Source: Apiosordaria backusii
Lineage: Eukaryota > Ascomycota > Sordariomycetes > Sordariales > Lasiosphaeriaceae
NCBI GenBank assembly: GCA_030549205.1
Contig: JAUKTV010000010.1
Span: forward strand, 186,001 to 250,000
Length of the DNA stretch: 64,000 nucleotides
Direction: 5' to 3'
Position 1 is the stretch's first letter, and the number at the start of each line of letters is the position of its first letter. Below the pieces are notes generated by a model, which was not told the origin of the DNA, searched no databases, and was given only the letters and a program-made list of their open reading frames with translations. The position numbers and the translations under genes were made by a program. This document shows positions 1-9,840 of this stretch, one piece after another.

Positions 1-2713
1 GTGCCCTCGAGCCAAGCATTTTATCCAGGCCCTCACGGCCTTGCCATCCTTTTCCAGTGCTTTGCTGATCACTGGCAACTTTTGCGGGGAACTACCTATA
101 TCAGAGCAACTGCTGGCCTGACATTTACCTCCGTCGACCCGTTTTTGACACCATCTCAGCAAAGACCCGACTACAATACACTACACTGACTAGGTAACTA
201 TCCTACTAGCAGCCGACCGGTCGACAACCCAATTCCCCCCACTGCCCACAGGATGGACCTGCCCGAGCTATGGATGCCGTAATGCGGCGCCCCATCATCC
301 AGCTGCATCGTGGGCGCATGCCTTTTTGGGTGGTCGCTGATTCAGATTCATCAGAGCAGACTCGACTCAGAAAGACTCAGAAAGACTCAGAAAGCCTCGT
401 TCAGCTACCTGTCTCAACCTCCTAGATCCTAGACCTTGGAAGCAAAGGGCTTCTGGAGGTATTTTAGCCTCAACAGCGCCGATACAAGCCCAGGGGCTAG
501 ATGACGTTCAAGGAATCCGTCCAGGGGTAGAAGGGAGCCGTTCTCAAAGACAACGGAGACGGCCCGGCACGCTAGAAGACAATTAACAGTGTCGAGTCCA
601 AGAACAAGGAGAAGGAAACGCTCTGACCACGAATGGCAACTGCAGAACAATAGGAAGGACGACGCGAGCTGATAGGCCGGTGTTGGTCGCTTCTAAATCA
701 GGCTGCGTTGCGCGGCCCCCCTGACTGAACCCCTTGTTCTTGGCTGACCAACGCACGGGCTGAGCACCACGACGGGAATGAGGGGCTTTTCTGACCATCA
801 GCAAGAGACACAGAGGGGAAAGGACATGGCGGTTTCAAGAATGCATAGCCAAATCTTTGTGGTTGACTGATAACTACGGAGGCAGTTCAGAAGGTGGTGC
901 TGTGACACTGCATATTCTTTTCCCCTTTCTTGTCCCGCCCATCCTGGTACCTGAACACCATTGTTGGTTCCCCGGCGTCGTCGACGGTTAACGACCTTCG
1001 AGAAGCGGCAAAGCGGTTGGCTCTGATGACAACCAAATCCCGACGGAGAACGGGCGCCGTGTGACACAGCACGAGTTTTTAGCGGAATCTTTCAGGATAT
1101 TGTCACATCGTATCTCTCGTCTGTTGGACTGCTGCAAGACTGATGCAGCTCGCGGACATCGCCCACATCCACGTGGAACTCACCTTCTCACTCGAAGCCC
1201 GTCAGGAGGCGCGCAGGGGACGCGGGGCACCTCATCACACCTCCAATCTTTCACTCTTACATACACACTCATCGACCTTGCTTCCCCACATTTGTCTTGT
1301 TCGATAGGGTTGCGAATCAAATCGACGTCATGAACTCCCCTGGAATGGCGTCGTTTCGCGGTTCCTGCGTTAGCGCCGATTCGATCAAGTGGGCCTTTGT
1401 AGTTCCCTTCCCGATCAGGTCCCTTCCATCTGGCTTGATATCGAAAGTCATGCTGTTCTTACAGTACATATAACAACAAAACCGGACGATGATGTAGGTA
1501 AGCCAAAGGCAAATGTCTGCGAAGGTGCAGGTGCATGAATGCAGGTCATTTACCAGCAAATCCTGCGAGGTCCCGGCTTACATCCGGAATTACACCACAC
1601 ATGACTGGATAGCATTTCAACATGACCCCGGGCTTGATATTGAACAGCTGTCACGATCAGGAAGGTCGGGGAAATATGAAGAAGGTAAAAGGATCATGAG
1701 GAGAGCACTTTTTTATTAATTACGTCCAGCATGGATGGCAAATATGTACATACATCTACACCCGCTTATTGCATAATCACAAAGCCCAAACAAGGCCGGA
1801 TGTGGCCCAACAGAAAGGCCAAGTTGATCCCCCGAGTAAATCCCGTGGCAACCCGGACAGAATATCAGATGCAGTTTGCATGGCCAGAGCCGGGAAGGTT
1901 GCCAACCTGCAGCCCGGGGCGCCAACCGGCGTCGATATTGCAACCAACCGTTCTTCAATATCACAACCTGCCCCACGTTGGCCAAGCCAGCGAGGCGGTC
2001 GTCTTTCCGGTCACCTCAAAAACCGTATCGATAGTTTACCAGTAAATCGATGCGTGCCGCATAAAGCAGCCCTCGCCGAGCCGTATTGTGGCAGTCCGGG
2101 ATTCAAAACGAGAGGCTTTGATGAGTAAGTGAGGAATAATATCGTCAAGACTCGGAGCAACCCAAAAAAAGCAAAGCAAAAGAAAAGCGATCTCCGGTGC
2201 AGGCTATGCCGTTTTCTTGCTTCATCTTCAGTGTAAGTGGAACTCGCCAAGTGCGTGATCGCGGGTTGAATGGCGGCTTTGAAACACGGAGAACACGAGT
2301 GCCGGCTGGGGAACTGAGACCTATCGGGTCACACAGCAGCGCCCGTCACAATGGGCGTGCTGCCTCCCATTCTCGCCATAGATCATAAGCGCAGTCGCCC
2401 ATTTCAAGAGAGCTGCTGTGCGAGATGGTCGGCGTCTCTCATCGTCCATTCTAGGTGCTACGCCATATCCACGTAGCCCAAAGCTGTTACTTGGGCTTAG
2501 ATGGCCTCTTCCCGCGTTTCCGGGGCCCATCCTGCCGCCATTTGTTTGCGGCTATCGTTTTGATAGTCTGCCCCGTCGCTTATCGGCCAGGCCCTCGTTG
2601 CAGCCTCATGGGTCTAACTCGTCAATTGCCGCATTATTGTTTTCCCAAACCCACCAAATCATGCATAGATGGACTGCTGTTTCGTTCCAGTCGTAATAGT
2701 AATATCGTTGTGT
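1..2713. other. Gene-poor left edge, no recognisable gene
   Basis: I find no ORF here with recognisable domains; the longest ORFs (about 60-120 codons) overlap on both strands and have the composition of non-coding DNA. The only structure I can point to is a short tandem repeat at 364-393 (three copies of gactcagaaa). The stretch may hold UTRs or promoter DNA of a gene beyond the left edge. Confidence 0.5.
364..393. repeat. 10-bp tandem repeat, 3 copies
   Basis: The unit gactcagaaa occurs three times head to tail, followed by a decayed copy (gcctcg). It lies in non-coding DNA. It is a minisatellite-like slip product with no evident function. Confidence 0.8.
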
Positions 2714-3407
2714 TCAAAGCGGCTGCTCCTCCCTTTCCTTCTCCATCCTCCGCAACCCTCTCTCTACCTTCTCCAATCGCCCTTCTTGGTCGGCCACGAA
2801 GCGTCCATACCTAAGAACGCCCCCTTCGTACCATGCCTTGACTGCTCGTTCGCTCCTTGCTCGCAACTCAGCAATCTCGGCCTCTTGTGCCATCTGGGTT
2901 GCCTGAATCCCCTTCATCCTGGGCAGTAGCGAGGCCAGCTCGGCGCTCAGTTTTGCATCGGGGATGGGCGTGTCGGACGTCACAGCAGTGAGAGCTGACG
3001 CTGTCGATGGGAACTGGGACGCGTAGGATAGGACGGTCGCCCGGACCGCTTCGGGGGACAGGTCGCTTGGTGGTGTGTTTTTCGAAGGGGCATTGGGATT
3101 CGAAGGCGGTGGTTGGAAGAACGAGGGTTGATATTTGTCTGCGAACGATTAGTTTCTCCAAGGGCCAAGTTCGACGGATGTTGAGGGCGAGAAACATACA
3201 GATCTTGAGAATCTCGGCGTAAACTCGAAAGTGCCGAAGCAAGAGGGAAAAGCGGTGTTCGAGTTCGGCCAGCGATGTGGTTGCCGATTCCGAAGGCGGT
3301 TGAGCCGGAGCTGTCGTGGGACCGTAGAGAATGTGCTCGATGCGCAGCAGACGAGCTTCGAGCAGCTCAATCGTCGACAGCGTTGTCTTGTCCAGCGTGT
3401 CGTCCAT
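2714..3407 (-). CDS. ro-10: Dynactin p24-like nuclear distribution protein RO-10
   Basis: Two exons, 3407-3200 and 3138-2714, joined across a 61-nt intron (donor GTATGT, branch-like CTAAT, acceptor CAG) give 210 residues. The N-terminus MDDTLDKTTLSTIELLEARL followed by an RIEHILYG stretch matches my memory of Neurospora RO-10, the p24 (DCTN3) shoulder subunit of dynactin. The N-terminal third and the C-terminus (about residues 165-210, rich in Glu, Arg and Leu) look alpha-helical or coiled-coil, as expected for p24; the middle is Pro/Ser-rich. In Neurospora, ro genes act with dynein/dynactin to distribute nuclei along hyphae. The ATG at 3407 is chosen because an upstream in-frame ORF extension lacks similarity. 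It is divergent from the transporter at 4155. Family assignment is from memory of the sequence pattern. Confidence 0.75.
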
Positions 3408-4154
3408 GGCGTCGGGTGACAAGGTCGACAGTTGTCCGATTGAATGTAAGGCAGTGCGCGATGCAGAAACCAACCAGTGGGCAACTGTTGGCCAACGAAA
3501 AGCGGACAGGGCAAACGGCGGCACTTGGTGTTTCCTCCGTCCGAGCAGTGTTTACCGATGCAACGGGCGTGGCTTGTGATGGGTGGTCGACCCCCGTTAT
3601 CGCTCTCGTAAGGCTGATCGTTAGCGAGCGGGTCGACGGCTCGCGTGACGTGGAGCCCCAATTTTGTTTTCTGTGGCAATTCTAATTGGCGGGCACTTCT
3701 GAGACAACCACCCTGTCAAAACGCCTGTTCCTGTCCAGGCCCTGCCTGGCTTTTGTTGGCCCCCGTGGCCCCTGTGGCCCCCTTCCATTCTTTCACTCTG
3801 CGCTGCGCATACGACGACGACAATTCTCACCTCACACGACACCAGTCAACGACATACTTGCATCAGGCAATCGCTATCCTTACCCCATCTCTTGTCGACA
3901 CACCGACCGCTTACTCTCCAAGAGCCGCACCGTGACGACGAATACCTTACCACTGCCAACAAAGGGTTTCCCGCGATGGCTGCCTGGTTTCGAAGACCCT
4001 GAAAACCATTGAAGACGACGGCCGCAAATCGAGCGTAGATCCGCCGCCAAACCACCATCACAACCCCCTCCACCCCCGACAGCACTGCTACATCCATCCG
4101 ATCGTGAATTATTGTTGAGAATTCTGGACAACTCGGTTACCAAGTTGTCCTGCG
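3408..4154. promoter_or_regulatory. Divergent promoter region, ro-10 / amino-acid transporter
   Basis: This 747-bp gap separates two start codons that face away from each other, so it must hold both 5' leaders and promoters. It is rich in C/T tracts on the transporter side (about 3715-3870), common in fungal promoters. I see no clear TATA box or recognised operator. Confidence 0.45.
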
Positions 4155-5869
4155 ATGACTGGGTACTCTACAGTGAATAATATTGTTCCCCGAGGTTCAA
4201 CCGCTGCCGCCATGACGCAGTGAGTATATCGCACACTCTCGTCATACTGTGTAACAACATGAAATTGACTCTTTTGGTGCCAGGCATCGCCGTACTCGCA
4301 GCCCCAAGATGGGCGGGGGCAGCGCCTCGATGATGAGCAGCAACATTAACCTACTGAACACCATTGTGGGCGCCGGAACACTTGCCATGCCAGGAGCCAT
4401 GTCGCATTTCGGAGTTTTGTGGGGAGCGCTTCTGATTGTGTGGTGCGGCTTGACATCGGCGTTTGGGTTATACCTCCAGTCACGCTGCGCACACTACCTC
4501 GATCGGGGGACTTCGTCCTTCTTCGCGCTCTCGCAGATCACGTACCCGAATGCCGCTGTGGTTTTTGATGCCGCCATTGCCATCAAATGCTTCGGCGTGG
4601 GTGTCTCGTACATGATCATTATCGGCGACCTTATGCCCGGTGTTGCTGAGGCGTTCGGGAGTGCCGACAGTGGGCTGCCCTTCCTCGCGGACCGGAAATT
4701 CTGGATAACTGTCTTTTTCTTGGTGTTCATCATACCATTGAGTTTTCCCAAAAAGCTCGACTCGCTCAAGTACACCAGCATTGTGGCCTTGCTTTCGATT
4801 GGATACCTGGTCATATTGGTCGTGTACCACTTTGGCGCCGATGAGGTACCAAACAATCGGGACATCCGTTGGGTCACCTGGGAAGGACCAACGGCTGCGC
4901 TAAGAAGCTTACCAGTCATGATCTTTGCCTACACATGCCACCAAAATGTACGTTTCCCCACTAGCACGCGGCTACCCGGTACCTTTGTCTGACAGTTTCT
5001 AGATGTTTTCCATTGTCAACGAAATCAAGGACAACTCGCCGGCCAGCATCGTTGGCGTCATTGGATCCAGCATTGGGTCTGCTGCCTTCATCTATGTTCT
5101 GGTTGCCATTACCGGCTACCTCACCTTTGGCAACGAGGTCAAGGGCAATATCGTCAGCATGTACCCGCCTTCCATTGCCTCCACCATCGCCAAAGCGGCC
5201 ATTGTCATTCTTGTCACTTTCAGTATTCCTCTTCAAATTCACCCTTGCCGTGCGTCCATCGATGCGGTGCTGCGCTGGCGTCCCGGAAACTCGCGCTCAC
5301 CAGGCGGCGGAACTGGAAGCCAACCCCTTCTTCCCTCGGCCGGGGCTGCCGGGGGTGGCGCTGCTCTTGACAGCCACGGGGCACCCGTGGTGGCCATGTC
5401 GGAGCTTCGCTTTGCCCTCATCACCAGCACAATTTTGGTGCTTAGCTACTTCACGGCGCTCAGTGTTTCTACCTTGGATACTGTTCTGGCCTACGTCGGT
5501 AGCACAGGTTCCACAGCCATCTCGTTCATCCTGCCGGGGTTGTTTTATTACAAGATTAGCGATCCGGATAGTATCTTCCACCAGCGTCTGACCAAGGAGG
5601 ACGACGATGCCGAGTATTCTGCCGATGACAGCGACGACGACGAAGAGAACGCCGCTGTTACAGCATCTGGATTGCTGGACAGTGTTGCTAGCTTGGGAAG
5701 TGTGATCAGCGGACGGGGAGGGAGGAGGAGATCCAAGAAGTGGAGGTGGGATCTGGAGCACTTGGAGGCGGGACTGATTCGCAAAATGTCGTTGGGACTC
5801 TCGATCTATGGCGCCTGCGTGATGGTTGTTTGCTTGGGGATGAATGCCTTTTTCAGCGCCCATCATTAA
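4155..5869 (+). CDS. Vacuolar amino-acid transporter (AVT5/6/7-like, AAAP family)
   Basis: Three exons, 4155-4219, 4284-4947 and 5003-5869, give 531 residues with phases that agree. Near residue 40 the NLLNTIVGAGTLAMPGA stretch is the first-helix signature of the amino acid/auxin permease (AAAP, SLC36/38-like) family. About 11 membrane segments follow, spaced as in yeast Avt5-Avt7, which move amino acids across the vacuolar membrane. Two hydrophilic insertions stand out: a Gly/Pro-rich loop around residue 340 and a long acidic loop (many Asp/Glu) around residues 430-460 just before the last helix. The first exon encodes only 21 residues and part of a codon; its ATG is the first in frame. Substrate cannot be told from sequence. 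Confidence 0.85.
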
Positions 5870-6361
5870 TTTCCTTGGATGGGCTAGGTACGATTAGAGA
5901 GAGCGCGCTTGGAAGGAATACAGGTAGAGAAGGTTACAAAGGAGCGAGGGGAAATGTTTTGAGGATCACAATACAGGTACATGTCATGCGTCAAAACGAT
6001 ATCTTTTTTTCAGAAAGCGAGGGGGTAAACCGGAGCAAAGCGGAGTGTATGGAAAGCGGTTGATATCAGTGTTGGATTTTACTTCATTCGGGGGGATGGG
6101 GAAATCTGCATTTCAAAATCATGGGCGTTCTTGGGACTGTTGAACAGGGAGGCCGGCCGGGATGCATTGCTTTTTTTTTTCTTTTTTTTTTTTTTTTTTT
6201 TGAATAGGAATACCAAAGACGAATTAAAACGAGACAACTTATTGTCCTTTCCAACATACTTCCAGTTTCTTGTGAAAATATTATTTTGTCACTGTTGTAC
6301 TGTCATAGTATGAACGAACTATCATGTTGTTTGGAATATGCAGACCAACCAAAAGAAAAAA
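5870..6361. other. 3' flank of transporter with poly-T tract
   Basis: No gene is visible. The stretch holds the transporter's 3' UTR and a homopolymer region (10 T at 6171-6180, a C, then 20 T at 6182-6201). Confidence 0.6.
6171..6201. repeat. Poly-T tract (10 T + C + 20 T)
   Basis: Read directly. On the minus strand it is a poly-A tract. It lies 160 bp beyond the tRNA-Arg 3' end, downstream of that gene, so it could add to Pol III termination read-through protection, but the distance is large and a simple slippage origin is as likely. Confidence 0.8.
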
Positions 6362-6454
6362 CGATCCGCCCAGGGGTCGAACCTGGAACCTCCTGATTAC
6401 TTGAATCTCAGATAGAGATCGTAGTCAGACGCGCTGCCATTACGCCAGCGGACC
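6362..6454 (-). tRNA. tRNA-Arg(ACG), intron-containing
   Basis: The minus strand folds as a cloverleaf. The acceptor stem is GGTCCGC/GCGGATC, the D-arm GCGT...GCGC, the anticodon stem TCTGA/TCAGG, and the T-arm CCAGG TTCGACC CCTGG with discriminator G. The anticodon loop reads CT-ACG-A, then an intron of about 21 nt at the canonical 37/38 site, then A. ACG would be edited to ICG to read CGU/CGC/CGA arginine codons. Confidence 0.88.
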
Positions 6455-7300
6455 TTGTTTTCTTGATGAAAACTTTTGCGGGATTTGGGGTACAAGATAT
6501 CCCATGGTTTAATGTGGAGTGGTGGTGTGGGTGTGGGTGGGGACAGCCTGCAGATAGGGTTTTTTGGATTTTTGGGATCTTGGGGTGCATGGGGGGTTGG
6601 AGGTCTGTGTAGAGTTGCCACGGCAGGGAAGATGATTCAACGACATGGGATGGCTAAACGACATGGGATGATTCAGCAGCTTGGGATGGACTAGGGAAAG
6701 TCTTCTGGGTGATCAAGGCGTCCTGGCGCCTTGATATTTCAGAGCATCTATCAGGGGCCTTATGGCTAGGATTGATAACTTCCTCCATAGAGTGGAAGGA
6801 TCCCAATGTGGTTGTGGCTTAAAGATGACAATGCTTAACCTCTCAATGGTGTAGAGAACAGGCCTTAGGCTCCTCAGTAAGTGTTCTCAGTCTCGACGTC
6901 TCCAGTCATAAGACATGGTATCCTTCGTGAGGTGACTCCGGCCTGGGGATCGCTGCAAGGACATATCTTCAAGCTCGAGGCTGTCCAAGCAAGGTTGTTG
7001 CGTGTGAAAACCCCCCTCACCTTTCAAGCCTGCCATAGACTGCCACGCCACCCTCTCGACATAGACCGTCCTCCCACGTGCAGCGCTTCTCGCCTACTCC
7101 AAACACGTTTTTGATAGAGCATCTCTCATTCCTCTACCATAACGTACAATCCAGATAATGTCGTCCAAGAAACGCCGTTTTGAAATATGCCAGGGGGTAT
7201 GTGTGGATATCAATACACATCCTCCTCTTCTCATAACATACACGCCGTCCCAATTTCACCCTTTACCGCTTTCCCATTCCCATCATGACCCCCGTATCGT
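6455..7300. other. Intergenic, no gene seen
   Basis: Between tRNA-Arg and the 3' end of the mitochondrial S16 gene I see no supported ORF. Short imperfect repeats of a catgggatg-like unit occur at about 6640-6690. Confidence 0.5.
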
Positions 7301-7766
7301 TTATGCATCGGCCGAGGTCTTCGTTTTCCCTGGTGTCGACGGCCTTGGAGGCTTCTTCTGATACTTCGGGTCCACGATTCCCACCTGATTTTTTGCGGCA
7401 GACCTGGTCAGCGAAGCCCCATCCGCCACAGAATATTCTCTTATCTTACCATGCTCAGCAACCGGGTCGCTGTTTCTGTCGGCTGTGCGCCTACACCAAT
7501 CCAATATTTCGCCCTTGTTATGTCGAGCTTGATGTCCTTGTGCAGCCTCCCCGACTCGTCATAGGTATCCTTCTTGGGGATGGGGTCATAGGTGCCGATG
7601 ACCTCGAGAGGCCGGGAGTTGCGAGCTGTCCTGTTTTCTGTTGGTCAGAATATGGTTCTTATGGGGCGAGCAGCTTGCGAGAAATGCACCTGGCATGAGC
7701 GACGACAATGTTGTAGAAGGGCGAGTTGGTGCGCCCGAAGCGGGCGAGGCGGATCTTGACGACCAT
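7301..7766 (-). CDS. MRPS16: Mitochondrial small-subunit ribosomal protein bS16m
   Basis: Three exons on the minus strand, 7766-7690, 7630-7450 and 7384-7301, give 113 residues in consistent phase. The start MVVKIRLARFGRTNSPFYNI is the conserved N-terminus of the bacterial S16 family, followed by RPLEVIGTYDP, another S16 hallmark, and a YWIGVGAQPTETATRLL block. A short basic Pro/Lys/Thr-rich tail (KKPPRPSTPGKTKTSADA) extends beyond the bacterial core, as in other fungal mitochondrial S16 proteins. It is a structural component of the mitoribosome small subunit and probably needs no cleaved presequence. The second intron starts right after the ATG codon of RLLSM; the splice AGC ATG|GTG restores SMVGIVDPKYQ. 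Divergent from the epimerase gene at 8305. Confidence 0.9.
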
Positions 7767-8304
7767 GTTTCGTGGATGCAGTCGTTCAATTTAAGGAAAA
7801 ATTCACCCTCGGTCGGTCGTCGATCAGTCGGTCTATCGAGCGTTGAAGGCGGGGCAGGCCGGTTGCGGTGGCCGTAAAGTTTTGGCGATGGCTGCAAGTC
7901 TCGTCGGCCGCGGATGGATTTCGCATTGGCTCGATTGGGATGCGCCCAATTGGATCGATTCAAGGGAAGCTCCACATTTCTGGCGCACGGTGGTTCGTGC
8001 GCTACCTGCAGGCTGCCCCACTGGCTGACTGTGTGGATGATACATGAGCCCTTCTGGGCAGTTCACCTTACATCAAGACATGTAGGTGCCGGTTGGGGTG
8101 ATGTCAGTCGACTTTGCTTGACTTTCTCTTGTCATTTTCTCTTTTCGGCCGGCTAGCCTGGCATTTAACTGGCTTGCTTTGTCCCCGACATTTATTTTTC
8201 ACTCGGGTTTCCGATCTTACTCATTGAACTCATCCACCAGCACCAAAGAACGCTCCACATCCACATCCACCCGCTTCGAGCATTCAAGAGTGCTCAACTC
8301 TACA
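7767..8304. promoter_or_regulatory. Divergent promoter region, MRPS16 / NAD(P)HX epimerase
   Basis: A 538-bp gap between two outward-facing start codons. It must carry both leaders. I see no specific binding motif that I can defend. Confidence 0.4.
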
Positions 8305-9608
8305 ATGGCACTCAAGGTACGCCAATTTACCCCCTTCACCCGCCATATTTTGAGCTCCGCTTCACAACTAGTGGCTAACTGTTGATGTAGACACTCGGCG
8401 CAAAGGCTGCGGCCGCCCTGGATAAGGAGTTGATGAGCACAGGTGCCTTCTCCATCGACCAGCTGATGGAGCTCGCAGGGCTGTCTGTTTCCCAGGCTGG
8501 TATGTTGACGATAGTTTTGATTTCAAACCGCAATCTCTTCCATTTCAACAGACCCATGCTAACAATGAAAATAGTTTTCCGTGTTCATCCCATCAACAAA
8601 GGCCGCAGGGTTCTGGTCGCTGTCGGCCCTGGCAACAATGGTGACTGAAGCCCACCTCTTTTATTGACTTTCAACCCCAGGTGGCCTGTGCTCACTCGTC
8701 ATTCAGGGGGCGACGGCTTGGTGGCAGCCCGACACCTACGCCATTACGGATATCACCCAACCATATACTACCCCAAACGCAGCAAGAACGAGCTCTACCA
8801 GGTAAGACAGATTGATTTTCTTGTATGGCAATATCGCTTTGTTATTTATTTGCCCAAGACGTCTCTTATCTATATTGAAGCCACGATGCACTCTACTTCC
8901 TTTGACTCCCTTGCTCTATCGACAAACTTTTCTTTCTATGGTGGGCTGAACAGCAGCTGGCGTGTACATTATTACACTGCTTACCCGGCCAAGACCTTTC
9001 CCAGCCCTGCTGGTTCACCATTCCCTGCGGCACATCGCTCATTCGTGTTTCTAGCGCCTGGCCAAACAGTTGGAAGACCTGGATGTCCCCTTCGTCGACG
9101 ATTTTCCCCAAGCGTTGAGCTCGACTGATCACGTTATTGATGCCATCTTTGGTTCGTTCTCCCCCATTACCTCCTCTCGTGTCTTCTGGTGACTCAACGT
9201 CGGGTGGTGTAGGGTTCAGTTTCTCTGGGGAGGTTCGGGAGCCGTTCCCAGCTGTGATCAACGCATTGGCGGAAACCAAAGTCCCGGTGACCTCCGTGGA
9301 TGCTCCATCGTCGTGGAATATCGAGGAGGGCCCGCCCAAAACAGGTGTCGGTAGCAATTTTCACCCTAACTTCCTGGTCAGCTTGACAGCTCCAAAGCCT
9401 CTTGTTAAACACTTCAAGGGTCGTCACTTCATCGGGGGCCGGTGCGTACCCAAAACCGCTTCGTTATGTTTGTCTGCTGGGCACAACACTAACTCCCCAT
9501 CAAAGATTTGTCACGCCCGCTATCGCAGCAAAGTATGACTTCGACGTGCCCGAGTACGAAGGGCTCGATCAGGTTGTTGAAGTCGGACCCAGCGGCCAAA
9601 AGCTCTAA
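8305..9608 (+). CDS. NNR1: NAD(P)H-hydrate epimerase (YjeF_N domain)
   Basis: Seven exons (8305-8316, 8391-8499, 8575-8640, 8707-8801, 9055-9151, 9213-9441, 9506-9608) splice to 236 residues, every junction in phase. The protein is one YjeF_N domain. It has the early AKAAAALDKELM and LMELAGLSVSQA blocks, the nucleotide-binding VAVGPGNNGGDGLVAARHL (about residues 55-73), VIDAIFGFSFSG, and SVDAPSSW with the catalytic-region Asp. The enzyme epimerises the damaged R form of NAD(P)HX so that the S-specific dehydratase can repair it. The dehydratase (YjeF_C) is not in this gene, as usual in fungi. The first exon encodes only MALK. The intron between exons 4 and 5 is the longest, at 253 nt. No clear mitochondrial presequence is visible in this form. 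Confidence 0.92.
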
Positions 9609-9639
9609 GCAGCACGTGGTCATCCCTCCTCCCATGCTG

Positions 9640-9840
9640 TTACATCACCGCACAACCTCCGTTCCGACTGTTTGGGCAGACAGGACTTGGACAGCCACCC
9701 TCTTCCATCTCAATGCGCACAACTGTGGTGCCGTTGGGACAAGTCACCAACGGAGGGTGGTAGTCTTTGCAAAATTCGACAAAGACCAGGTAATCCTTCC
9801 CGCAGGCTGGGCAGTTACCAGTCATGTGCTCAGTGCACAT
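9640..9840 (-). CDS. Small Cys-rich hypothetical protein with CaaX-like C-terminus
   Basis: A 66-codon ORF convergent with the epimerase gene, its stop only 31 bp from the epimerase stop. The translation has eight cysteines, including NCPACGK and several spaced Cys/His (C2, H5, C10, C13, C24, C34, C49, C54, C62). This resembles a small zinc-knuckle or disulfide-rich fold. The last four residues are CAVM, which fits a farnesylation CaaX box. The ATG at 9840 is the first in frame after an upstream stop. No signal peptide is visible, so a cytosolic zinc-binding or lipidated protein is likelier than a secreted one. I do not recognise the family. The 5' side (to about 10066) is rich in His/Thr codons in another frame and may be its leader. 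Confidence 0.45.
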   Translation of the reverse strand: MCTEHMTGNCPACGKDYLVFVEFCKDYHPPLVTCPNGTTVVRIEMEEGGCPSPVCPNSRNGGCAVM

